Shown here: positions 1 through 7,185 of the stretch, piece by piece | How the letters are laid out: the number at the start of each line of letters is the position of its first letter | Position numbering within the stretch: the first letter of the stretch is position 1 | NCBI GenBank assembly: GCA_026785985.1 | Contig: JAJAYX010000454.1 | Span: 1-11,619 of the forward strand | Length of the DNA: 11,619 bases | Direction of reading: 5' to 3' | Source: Rudanella sp. | GTDB lineage: Bacteria > Bacteroidota > Bacteroidia > Cytophagales > Spirosomataceae | The notes under the pieces: generated by a model | What the model saw: only the letters and a program-made list of their open reading frames with translations | What the model was told of the DNA's origin: nothing | The model's database searches: none | Translations under genes and position numbers: made by a program

Positions 1-1367
1 AGATAATGCAGCTCCTGCACCAGAATGGCCGGGTTTTGCGCTTTCATGGCGCTGATAAGCCGCCTGGTACGCGCTAAATCATACCAGCGGTGGCCCTCGA
101 AAGCCAGTTCGAGCCGTCGTTCCAGCAGCACCGCATCCCGGAAACCGGCCTGATTCAGGCCCACCAGCGCGGGCAGACCCGCCCGGCTGCGGAGTCGGTT
201 CACGGCGGTGTATGCCTCCGCGTTGCCCGCCCCCTGCTCGTTGAGGGCCTCGGCATACATCAGCAGCACATCCGGGTAACGGATGATGGGATAATTATTA
301 GCGCCGTCGCCGTTGCCCGTTGCTGTCGGGTCCAAATATTTAAAGACGTAAGCAGGATATAATACACTGGCCGGGGCTGCGGGCGTACTGGTGGCCGAAT
401 ACAGTCGTATCGTCACGTCGCGCCGTCTATCGGTGGGTAGATACGTTCTGTAGAGATTTTCGGTGACGGGATTGTCGCCGAAACCGGCTACGCCATTTAC
501 CCGGTCGAAGTTGGGCCGCATGAAGCCCTGCATCAAACTGCCCTCGCCAACGCCCCCGCCCAGAGCCTGCACCTCAAAGACTGCTTCTTTGCCGTTTTTG
601 TTGGCTACCAAAAACGCTTCCGGGAACGTGGCCCACAAATCATACACGCCCGAATCAATCACTTCTTTGGCTTTGGCCGACGCTTTGGCCCACTCGCCCC
701 GCGTCAGATAAACCTTTGCCAAAAACGCTTTGGCGGCTCCCCTGGTAGCGCGGCCCCGGTCAATACCGGTGAACGAAGCCGGTAACACGCCTTCAGCATC
801 GGTAAAGTCCTGAATCACCTGCTTATACACATCGTCGACCGATGCTCGCGGGATGGTCAGGTTGTCGAGTGAGGTGGTTTCGGTTAACTGAAGAGGCACC
901 CCGCCAAACAGGCGCACGAGGGTGAAGTAATAAAATCCGCGCATGAATTTGGCCTCGGCTATATACTGCGCTTTCAATTTTTCATCCATCGATATGCCCG
1001 GCACCCGCGCAATGAGCGTGTTGGCTCGGGTGATGGCCTGATAAACCGTACCCCAGAGCGTCTGAAAGGTGCTGGTAGCGGGCGTAAACGTGTACCGATC
1101 GATGTCGTTTTTGGGCTGATTGGCTGTTGAACGACCCCCGCCCCACTCCGCATCGTCGGTGGCCTGATCCTGAAGAATCCACATAATCTGCCCGTACATA
1201 TTCGTCGAGTTCAGTGGATCATACACCGTGCTGAGCGCGGCTTTGGCATCATCGGCATTCCGGTAAAAGTTGGCCGGGGTAAAGTTGGCCTCGGGAGGCT
1301 GCTCCAGCACCTCGCAGGCGCTTAAGCCACTTAGCAGCAGAACAATAAGGAGTAGGTTCTTTTTCAT
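1..1367 (-). CDS. SusD/RagB-family outer-membrane lipoprotein (C-terminus cut by window start)
   Basis: Surface lipoprotein that caps a SusC-type transporter and binds its glycan or nutrient ligand. Reading the minus strand from the ATG at 1365-1367 gives 455 open codons to the window edge with no stop. The N-terminus is a lipoprotein signal: MKKNLLLIVLLLSGLSAC, with the lipobox LSAC and lipidated Cys at residue 18. The early mature part (PPEANFTPANFYRNADDA) and the TPR-like helices (AKFMRGFYYFTLVRLFGG; RATRGAAKAFLAKVYLTRGE) are typical of SusD. The family hallmark RRLELAFEGHRWYDLAR is at about residues 417-433. Only the last few dozen residues should be missing. It starts 20 bases after the susC stop, so the two are surely cotranscribed. 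The leader is A-rich (TAACAAAACC before ATG) without a clear Shine-Dalgarno, usual in this phylum. The substrate cannot be read from the sequence. Confidence 0.95.
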   Translation of the reverse strand, partial: MKKNLLLIVLLLSGLSACEVLEQPPEANFTPANFYRNADDAKAALSTVYDPLNSTNMYGQIMWILQDQATDDAEWGGGRSTANQPKNDIDRYTFTPATSTFQTLWGTVYQAITRANTLIARVPGISMDEKLKAQYIAEAKFMRGFYYFTLVRLFGGVPLQLTETTSLDNLTIPRASVDDVYKQVIQDFTDAEGVLPASFTGIDRGRATRGAAKAFLAKVYLTRGEWAKASAKAKEVIDSGVYDLWATFPEAFLVANKNGKEAVFEVQALGGGVGEGSLMQGFMRPNFDRVNGVAGFGDNPVTENLYRTYLPTDRRRDVTIRLYSATSTPAAPASVLYPAYVFKYLDPTATGNGDGANNYPIIRYPDVLLMYAEALNEQGAGNAEAYTAVNRLRSRAGLPALVGLNQAGFRDAVLLERRLELAFEGHRWYDLARTRRLISAMKAQNPAILVQELHY

Positions 1368-1387
1368 GGTTTTGTTAGGAGTAGGGA

Positions 1388-4300
1388 TTAGAAACCAACG
1401 TTCAGACCGAAGAGAATCGTTTTAGCCGCCGGGTAACTGGCATAGTCGAACCCCTGGCTCCGGCTGTCCTGGCCAAACCGGCTCACTTCGGGGTCATAGC
1501 CCGAATAATTCGTGACTGTCAGGTAGTTCTGCGCGGATGCGTATACCCGCAGCGACTGGATTTTCAGGGTTCGCAGCAATGACTGGGGCAGGTTATACGC
1601 CAATTGGATGTTCTTCAGCCGCAAATACGAACCATCTTCAATTTGCCGGTTCGAGATCCGGTTGGCCGGTCGGGTTGTCGTAGCACGGGGAATATCGGTG
1701 TTCGTATTGGTGGGTGTCCAGCGGTTCAGAACGTCCCTGCTCTGGTTGGTGGTCCCGTTCAGGTATTCCAGTTCAAAACGGTTGGCATTCAGAATATCAT
1801 TCCCGTACACGCCCTGAAAAAACACCGTCAGTTCCACCCCTTTGTACGAGAAGGTGTTGTTCAGACCACCGACGAGCTTCGGCTGCGTCCGCCCAATGAT
1901 GGCCCGGTCGTTATCGTCGATTTTCTTATCCCCATTGAGGTCAGCGTATCGGCGGTCACCGGGTTTGCGGGCCTGCGGGTCAGCAATGGCCGTCAGTTCT
2001 TCAGTCGTCTGGTAAAGACCGTTGGTTACGTAGCCGAAGAACGACCCCAGCTGCTCACCCACCCGTATGACAGCCGTGCCGGAAATAGACCCAATATTGG
2101 CAAACTGCCCGGCAAAAATCTGCGGAGCACCGCCGATGTCCAGCACCTTGTTGCGGTTGACCCCCAGATTCAGATCCGTACTCCAGCGGAATGCTCCGGT
2201 GGACGGTGAGCCGGCCACGTTGACCGACGAAATGCTCAGTTCAACGCCCTTGTTTTCGACCTGGCCAAGGTTTCTGATAGCACTCCCGTAGCCCGACGTG
2301 CTGGGTATCGTTACGCTGAGCAGCAGGTCTTTCGTCCGTTTCAGGTAGGCATCAGCTGTGATGGTGATGCGGCTGTTAAACAACCCGATGTCCACGCCCA
2401 CGTCGGCCTGCGTCGTGGTTTCCCACGACAAGTCGGGGTTGGCAATCTGGTTGGGACCAATGCCGGTGGAGACAACGTTGCCAAAGACGTAATTCTGGGT
2501 ACTCAGCAACGAATAAGCCGGGTAGTTGCCGATGCCATCCTGATTACCGGTTGAACCATAGGTAACCCGCAGTTTCAGGTCGTTGACCACCCGGTTGTTT
2601 TTAAGGAAAGATTCTTCGCTCACACGCCAGGCCAAAGCCGCCGAGGGGAAATAGCCGTAGCGTTTGTTGGCCCCGAAGCGAGAAGAACCATCGGCCCGGA
2701 AACTGGCCGTGAACAGGTATCGGTCTTTGTAGCCGTAGTTAATCCGCGCCAGGTACGACCGCAACCCCCACGTACCTATTCCCGACGAGGGGATCAAGGG
2801 TACTGACGCAGCCCCGAGGTTGCTCGATCCGAGGTTGTCGTTGACGAAGCTGCGGGCCGACGCTGCACTCGATTCCGTGCGGTTAGCCTGTTGGGTAAAG
2901 CCAACCAGAGCGCCAATGTTGTGTACTGTGCCAATTGTGCGGGTGTAGGTCAGCAGATTTTCGTTGAGCCAGGTGAGTGCCGAGCTGTTGAAAATAGACG
3001 CGGATCCGCCCTGCGCCAGACCGCTCGCCACTGAGCGGGGCAGGTAGCTATCCTGTTTTTGCAGTACGGCATCAATGCCCAGCAATACGCGCAGGTCCAG
3101 CCCGTCGATGATCTGGTAATCGCCGAATACGCTACCAAACGTGCGGAAGGCGGTGTTCCGGTTTTTGCTCTCGCGGGCGAGTGCAGCCGGGTTATCGGCC
3201 GTGAAATTCGACGCAGCGAGCACGTACGTTCCATCGGGCTCGTAAACGGGCAAAATGGGCGGAAATAGCACGGCCGAGCTGGTCACAAGGCCCCCGCTAC
3301 CGAGGTTGCCGTCGGTGCGCGACTGGTTGGTAACGGTGCGGTTCACGGTCAGGCTGTTGCCAATCTTGATGCGGTCGGTCAGCTTGCGGTCTAAATTAAT
3401 GCGGAACGAATAGCGGTCGAAATCGGAGTTCGTCACAATACCCCCCTGCTTGAAGTACCCCCCTCCGATGGCGTATTGGGTGCGCTCGTCGCCCCCGCTG
3501 AACGAAAGCTGGTAGTTCTGGATGGGTGCCTGCCGGAAAATTTCGTCTTGCCAGTCGGTGCCCTCGCCAAACGCATCGACCTGAGCGGGGGTGTACGCGG
3601 CGGGTCGGCCTTCGTTGGTGTTGGCATCGTTCACAGACTGAGCGTATTGGCGGCCATTCAGCACCGGGTATTTACGCCGGACATCCTGAACGCCGTAATA
3701 GGCATCGAAGTTGATGGTCGACTTACCCGCCTTACCGCGTTTAGTGGTAATAATCACGACACCATTCGACCCCCGCGACCCGTAAATGGCCGTTGACGAG
3801 GCATCTTTCAGGATAGAAATCGTCTCAATATCGTTTGGATTGAGCGTACTCAGCACGTTGAAACTCGCCCCGCTACCCGCACCGTCGTTCTTGAAGGGCA
3901 CACCGTCGATGACGTACAGCGGTTCGTTGTCGCCCTGGATGGAGTTGCCGCCCCGGATTCGGATGGTAGTCGATCCGCCCGGTGCACCCGAATTCTGGGT
4001 AATCTGTACCCCGGCGGCCCGGCCCTGCAACTGCTGATCGAGGGACGTGACGGCCAACTTGCGAATTTCGTCAACGGGCACCGTCGACACGGAGCCGGTT
4101 AAATCACTTTTTCTGACTTGACCGTAACCAACGACCACCACTTCGTTTAAGATTTTATTATCGGGTTGTAAGCTGATGCTCACTGTATTGCGCTTGCCTA
4201 TGGTTATTTCTTGCGACAGATACCCTACGAAGCTAAACACCAATACGGTTTCTGTATTTGGCACGGCAATTCGGTAGCTGCCTGTGGCGTCGGTGGTTGT

Positions 4301-4909
4301 TCCCCGGTTGGTTCCTTTGACCACTACACTTACGCCAGGTAGTCCTTCGCCCGTTTCGCTCGTCACGCGCCCGGTCACGGTTTCATCGGCCACTTCCTGC
4401 GGTTGAGCCGACAGCGTTGATTGCACCGAGGCCGCTGACACGACCGTACCATTGGTCGCTAAAACACCATTGGTATAGTTGATGGTTTGATCGGACGATG
4501 TAGCCGTACTGGTCGTTAGTTTGCGGTCGGTTCGCTGAGCAGTAATCAGATAAGCACCGTTTTTAGCTTTTCGATACCGCAATCCGGTGTCGTTTAGGAT
4601 GGTCCGCAGATTCTGTTCCAGCGTCGCCTTTGGGTTCAGCGCGTCAGCGGGTACAGTAAGGCCCTGAATGAGCTGGTCGCTGTACAAAATATCCACGCTG
4701 TAGCGCTCTTTCAGTTCATTCAGCACCTCTCGTAGTTGTCGAACTGTACCCGGCCGGGCCGAAGGGGTACTGGTACTGGCAAGCAGGGAAGGCGTTCGGG
4801 TGGGCTGGGCACTAATTTTGGCCCATAAGCCAACCGGCTGGCCGAGTAAGGTCAGGCCCACCAGCCCAATTGTTTGCAATTGGCGTAGTTTTCGTTGCAT
4901 TGTGTACAT
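1388..4909 (-). CDS. SusC/RagA-family TonB-dependent outer-membrane transporter with STN signalling domain
   Basis: Outer-membrane beta-barrel importer, 1173 residues, powered by TonB and paired with the adjacent SusD lipoprotein. Order of parts: signal peptide (about 1-35); STN domain (about 65-125, ERYSVDILYSDQLIQG); Ser/Thr-rich linker (about 126-172); carboxypeptidase-regulatory-like beta-sandwich (about 177-247, VTGRVTSETGEGLPGVSVVV); TonB-box-like stretch NEVVVVGYGQ (255-264); plug (about 265-393, with LYVIDGVPF, ILKDASSTAIYGSRGSNG and VVIITTKRGK); then the barrel, ending in the aromatic strand LFGLNVGF. The STN domain is the variety that contacts a FecR-type anti-sigma factor, which fits the sigma and fecR genes just upstream. 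The first ATG overlaps the fecR stop by one base (TAATG), implying translational coupling. An ATG three codons in (MQRKLRQLQ) is an alternative start and also gives a good signal peptide. No frameshift is seen. The ligand is unknown. Confidence 0.96.
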   Translation of the reverse strand: MYTMQRKLRQLQTIGLVGLTLLGQPVGLWAKISAQPTRTPSLLASTSTPSARPGTVRQLREVLNELKERYSVDILYSDQLIQGLTVPADALNPKATLEQNLRTILNDTGLRYRKAKNGAYLITAQRTDRKLTTSTATSSDQTINYTNGVLATNGTVVSAASVQSTLSAQPQEVADETVTGRVTSETGEGLPGVSVVVKGTNRGTTTDATGSYRIAVPNTETVLVFSFVGYLSQEITIGKRNTVSISLQPDNKILNEVVVVGYGQVRKSDLTGSVSTVPVDEIRKLAVTSLDQQLQGRAAGVQITQNSGAPGGSTTIRIRGGNSIQGDNEPLYVIDGVPFKNDGAGSGASFNVLSTLNPNDIETISILKDASSTAIYGSRGSNGVVIITTKRGKAGKSTINFDAYYGVQDVRRKYPVLNGRQYAQSVNDANTNEGRPAAYTPAQVDAFGEGTDWQDEIFRQAPIQNYQLSFSGGDERTQYAIGGGYFKQGGIVTNSDFDRYSFRINLDRKLTDRIKIGNSLTVNRTVTNQSRTDGNLGSGGLVTSSAVLFPPILPVYEPDGTYVLAASNFTADNPAALARESKNRNTAFRTFGSVFGDYQIIDGLDLRVLLGIDAVLQKQDSYLPRSVASGLAQGGSASIFNSSALTWLNENLLTYTRTIGTVHNIGALVGFTQQANRTESSAASARSFVNDNLGSSNLGAASVPLIPSSGIGTWGLRSYLARINYGYKDRYLFTASFRADGSSRFGANKRYGYFPSAALAWRVSEESFLKNNRVVNDLKLRVTYGSTGNQDGIGNYPAYSLLSTQNYVFGNVVSTGIGPNQIANPDLSWETTTQADVGVDIGLFNSRITITADAYLKRTKDLLLSVTIPSTSGYGSAIRNLGQVENKGVELSISSVNVAGSPSTGAFRWSTDLNLGVNRNKVLDIGGAPQIFAGQFANIGSISGTAVIRVGEQLGSFFGYVTNGLYQTTEELTAIADPQARKPGDRRYADLNGDKKIDDNDRAIIGRTQPKLVGGLNNTFSYKGVELTVFFQGVYGNDILNANRFELEYLNGTTNQSRDVLNRWTPTNTNTDIPRATTTRPANRISNRQIEDGSYLRLKNIQLAYNLPQSLLRTLKIQSLRVYASAQNYLTVTNYSGYDPEVSRFGQDSRSQGFDYASYPAAKTILFGLNVGF

Positions 4910-5958
4910 TATTGAAGCAGTTTTTGAGTTAGAATAAGTTTGTCGGATTTTCGGTCGATGTCGATGTTTAGCACCTCGGCAATGATTCGTAGCAGTTCAT
5001 CGGCGGTCTTGGCTGAATACGCCCCGGAAATCGTCATCTGGCCGGTTTCGGCATCCGCGATTTCGGCGGTCAGGCCGTAGTTTTCAGCCAGTATTGCCAC
5101 AATTTCCGTCAATGGGGTTTTGTCGAAGACGAAGCGATGTTCGGTCCAGGCGGGGTTGGCTGGTGGTTGCTGCATCTGCTGATGGGTTAGCTCACCTTTG
5201 GGCGTAAGGGACAGTAAATCACCGGGTTTCATCGTTACCTGTCTCGATTGGCGGTCAGGTTGCTGATAATGTACTTCCACCTTACCCCGGTTCAGCACTA
5301 CCTTGGTGCCGCGTGGCCGGGCAAATACCGTGAATTCTGTCCCCAACACCACTACTTCAGCGTTGGCAGTGTTGACAACAAACCGTTGATTGGTAGTGGT
5401 ATGCGTCACCGAAAACAAGGCCTCACCCGTCAGCCCTACCTGCCGGGTTGGACTGCCGAACCACGGAATGTCCAACCATTGTTTGCCGAAGCTGAAGCGC
5501 GGAATCTGTAGCGACGAATTGCTGTTTAGGGTCACGGCACTGCCATCGGGTAAGTTTACCACTCTTGTCTCGCCGTAAGCGGTCTCGTAGGTACGGGTCA
5601 GCAGTTGGTCACGGAAGGCGAACAGCCCCACCAGAAGGGTCACGGAAGCGGCTACGGCCCATAACAGCCAGGTACGCCGACCAAATGGCCGAATGGAGCG
5701 GAACGGTGTTTCCTCCGCCGTTGACAGATTGGTGGCAGCCGACTGTTCAGCGTACAAAAAATCGTGGTAACGACTAAACGTTACCGGCAGATTGGTGGTG
5801 AATTGCCGGTGTGCCTGTTCCCACTCATCGAGCCAGTGATAAAACTGTTCCTGGTGGGCAGGTTCACGGCTCCATTCGTCAATCTGTTTTTTCTCTAAGG
5901 CCGTCGATTTCCCGGCGAAGTAGTCGAAGAGCCGTTGTTTATTGATGTGTTCGTTCAT
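4909..5958 (-). CDS. FecR-family anti-sigma factor
   Basis: Inner-membrane anti-sigma factor, 349 residues, that holds the upstream ECF sigma factor and receives a signal from the STN domain of the downstream SusC-type transporter. The cytoplasmic N-terminus (about 1-90, NKQRLFDYFAGKSTALEKKQ and a Trp-rich EWEQAH segment) is the expected sigma-binding part. One membrane segment lies at about 96-115 (RTWLLWAVAASVTLLVGLFA). The periplasmic FecR domain is about 125-235 (YGETRVVNLPDGSAVTLNSN; LTGEALFSV; VVVLGTEFTV; LNRGKVEV). A C-terminal DUF4974/STN-like domain is about 274-345 (FVFDKTPLTEIVAILAENYG), ending DRKSDKLILTQKLLQ. It lies 68 bases after the sigma gene and its TAA stop overlaps the susC ATG. 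The last 40 coding bases have a degenerate copy at 7101-7140. Confidence 0.95.
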   Translation of the reverse strand: MNEHINKQRLFDYFAGKSTALEKKQIDEWSREPAHQEQFYHWLDEWEQAHRQFTTNLPVTFSRYHDFLYAEQSAATNLSTAEETPFRSIRPFGRRTWLLWAVAASVTLLVGLFAFRDQLLTRTYETAYGETRVVNLPDGSAVTLNSNSSLQIPRFSFGKQWLDIPWFGSPTRQVGLTGEALFSVTHTTTNQRFVVNTANAEVVVLGTEFTVFARPRGTKVVLNRGKVEVHYQQPDRQSRQVTMKPGDLLSLTPKGELTHQQMQQPPANPAWTEHRFVFDKTPLTEIVAILAENYGLTAEIADAETGQMTISGAYSAKTADELLRIIAEVLNIDIDRKSDKLILTQKLLQ

Positions 5959-6026
5959 GTTGTTAGACCGCCGGAGCGGATGTCGTTAGATGGATGACAC
6001 AGAACCCGGTTACCCTTATTCACTGG

Positions 6027-6764
6027 TCAGGAGATATAGCCCGTAATGACCCACAGCATCCCTATAAACCACTTGTCTTTCAGCAAATCGCGCAGGTGGT
6101 GGCTGGCCCGGCGAATCTGTACCTCCACCGTGCGGGTGGATAGTCCCAGTTCATCAGCGATTTCAGCGTACTTCTTCCCATCAAAATGGTGCAAAAGGTA
6201 AATTCGCCGACGCTGTATGGGTAATGTCTGGATGGCCCGTTCCACATCCTGGTAGAGTTCTTCGTACTGGGCGATGGCATCGGGCTGCTGGGCGGCCGAT
6301 ACCCCCTGATACTGTGCTTCTTCCAGTCCCGTGTCGCGCCGAATCGTCTGGCGCAGGTAGTTATAGGCCCGGTGCCTGACGGTCTTGTAGAGATACGCCC
6401 GGTAGGAGACGGTGATGGTTTGAAATACCTTTTCGGCATAGAACTGGCAGAAAATTTCGGCTACCAAATCCTCGGCAATAGCTCTGGAGGAGACAAATCG
6501 CACGGCATGGCTGCACAAGGTATCGTAGTACCGTCGGAACAGTAATTCGCACCCCAATCGGGCATCCTGCTCAAACGCCCGTCGGATGAACAACTCATCA
6601 TCGGGCGCAGCCAATTCGTCTGGTAAGGCAGCGTCCATGCTCTGAAAAAGAATGGGGTCAACCGCCAATTCTATCCGTGTACTGCCTGTTTGCCGCATAG
6701 TATAACAAGTAAACCCATTTTTCGTCGTGTAGAATAAATGATAGGCGAATGCGGATAGACACAT
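6027..6764 (-). CDS. ECF RNA polymerase sigma factor (sigma-70 family)
   Basis: Extracytoplasmic-function sigma factor expected to drive the downstream susC/susD genes when released by FecR. In the 245-residue reading, region 2 is about 73-140 (CELLFRRYYDTLCSHAVRF, AIAEDLVAEIFCQF, YLYKTVRHRAYNYLRQ) and region 4 is about 173-230 (AIQTLPIQRRRIYLLHHF, then the helix-turn-helix KKYAEIADELGLSTRTVEVQ). The start is uncertain. The longest frame begins at 6764, but residues 1-22 (MCLSAFAYHLFYTTKNG...) do not look like a sigma N-terminus. The ATG at 6696-6698 (MRQTGSTRIELAV) or the one at residue 43 (MDAALPDELAAPDDELFIRR) may be the true start. The protein ends in a hydrophobic tail (KWFIGMLWVITGYIS) after region 4, seen in other Bacteroidota ECF sigmas. 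Its candidate promoter and an inverted repeat lie just upstream. Confidence 0.93.
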   Translation of the reverse strand: MCLSAFAYHLFYTTKNGFTCYTMRQTGSTRIELAVDPILFQSMDAALPDELAAPDDELFIRRAFEQDARLGCELLFRRYYDTLCSHAVRFVSSRAIAEDLVAEIFCQFYAEKVFQTITVSYRAYLYKTVRHRAYNYLRQTIRRDTGLEEAQYQGVSAAQQPDAIAQYEELYQDVERAIQTLPIQRRRIYLLHHFDGKKYAEIADELGLSTRTVEVQIRRASHHLRDLLKDKWFIGMLWVITGYIS

Positions 6765-6769
6765 TGAGG

Positions 6770-6787
6770 GTGTAAAAACCCTTACAC
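6770..6787. promoter_or_regulatory. Perfect inverted repeat GTGTAA-N6-TTACAC, candidate operator for the sigma gene
   Basis: The plus strand reads GTGTAA, then AAACCC, then TTACAC, a perfect 6-bp dyad with a 6-base centre. It ends six bases before the longest possible ATG of the sigma gene and just downstream of the candidate promoter, where a bound regulator would block initiation. A nested GGGT/ACCC pairing overlaps it, so it might instead act as a small leader hairpin. No binding protein can be named. A dyad this short can occur by chance, so its position is the main support. Confidence 0.35.
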
Positions 6788-6796
6788 GAATTGCAA

Positions 6797-6829
6797 CAAT
6801 TTTATAAAAACTTTCACTGTCGTGCCAAA
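6797..6829 (-). promoter_or_regulatory. Candidate Bacteroidota-type promoter for the sigma / fecR / susC / susD unit
   Basis: On the minus strand TTTG (plus 6826-6829) is followed after 21 bases by TAAAATTG (plus 6797-6804). This matches the Bacteroidota primary-sigma pattern TTTG / 19-21 bases / TAnnTTTG with one mismatch in the -7 element. Transcription would begin near 6790, just before the inverted repeat. The stretch is AT-rich and directly upstream of the sigma gene. This is a pattern match only. Confidence 0.4.
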
Positions 6830-6859
6830 AATTGACAAGACCCTATTTTTGGTTAAAAA

Positions 6860-7096
6860 ATGACGCGTTAAGCTGACGATCACCACGCTTTGCAGGTCGT
6901 CGTCAGTCTGGACAAGCCCTTTCAAATCCGAACGCCCGAACAGAGCTGGCAGGACCACACCGCCGTATTGATTGCTTCCGACCAGCCCCACGAATATTTA
7001 GCCGGTCGAAGCACCATTCTGTTCCTGAACCTTGAGCCCGAAACCGGGCTGGCCCGCTTCCTGTAGGCGACTTACCTGCAGCAAGGTTTATTTTGA
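6860..7096 (+). pseudogene. Decayed fragment resembling the N-terminal sensor domain of an AraC-type regulator
   Basis: One plus-strand frame reads like a real protein between stops. After ATG ACG CGT and an early TAA (6869-6871) it runs ADDHHALQVVVSLDKPFQIR, continues through QDHTAVLIASDQPHEYLAGR and STILFLNLEPETGLARFL, meets TAG at 7064-7066, then resumes in frame as ATYLQQGLF before TGA at 7094-7096. A single CAG to TAG change would explain the second stop (FLQATYLQQG). The HHALQ / LIASDQPHE / LEPET pattern resembles the cupin-like N-terminal domain of AraC-family regulators from this group of bacteria. Most of the protein, including any DNA-binding domain, is absent. It is opposite in strand to every intact gene here. 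The family assignment comes from memory of the pattern, so it is moderate. That this is a broken coding remnant is better supported than its family. Confidence 0.5.
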
Positions 7097-7100
7097 GTAT

Positions 7101-7167
7101 AAGCGGTTTTTGAGTTTGAATAAGTTTGTTGGCTTTCCGATCACCTACCATTTACAGCAAGTCATCA
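7101..7167 (-). pseudogene. Vestige of the 3' end of a fecR gene (second copy)
   Basis: The plus-strand segment 7101-7140 aligns without gaps to 4915-4954, the 3' end of the intact fecR, with 34 of 40 bases identical. Translated on the minus strand it gives DRKANKLIQTQKPL against DRKSDKLILTQKLL in FecR. The same frame can be extended upstream without a gap (ITDDLL, stop, MVG against IIAEVLNIDI), where similarity is weaker and one codon has become TAA. Nothing else of a fecR gene is present. The fragment sits between the stop of the glycosidase/SUMF1-domain gene and the plus-strand regulator remnant, so it marks a rearrangement or deletion boundary. Confidence 0.7.
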
Positions 7168-7185
7168 GTAATAGGTGCTGAACAG

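Noticed and set aside
982..1182. A 66-codon minus-strand frame starting MDSSGSGHRRCG
   Set aside because: It is an out-of-frame shadow of the SusD-family gene, whose true frame reads through this region from 1367 to the window edge.
1604..2209. A 201-codon plus-strand open frame inside susC, plus several others (for example 3476-3796, 3786-4037, 5248-5511)
   Set aside because: They lie antisense to a continuous, clearly homologous SusC or FecR frame and show no recognisable domains; they follow from codon bias on the opposite strand.
6832..6851. Plus-strand promoter (TTGACA and TATTTTTG) for the regulator remnant
   Set aside because: TATTTTTG fits a TAnnTTTG element, but there is no TTTG at the right distance upstream and TTGACA is only a few bases away. 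It may be a relic of the lost gene's promoter, but support is too thin.
6782..6991. Minus-strand frames 6782-6991 and 6903-7151 as small genes
   Set aside because: They read antisense through the AraC-like remnant. Only the first residues of the second (DRKANKLIQTQK) are meaningful, and those are the fecR vestige.
7142..7177. CACCTA / TAGGTG inverted repeat after the glycosidase/SUMF1 gene as a terminator
   Set aside because: The arms are only 6 bp, separated by 24 bases and without a T-run; part of the sequence is explained by the fecR vestige.
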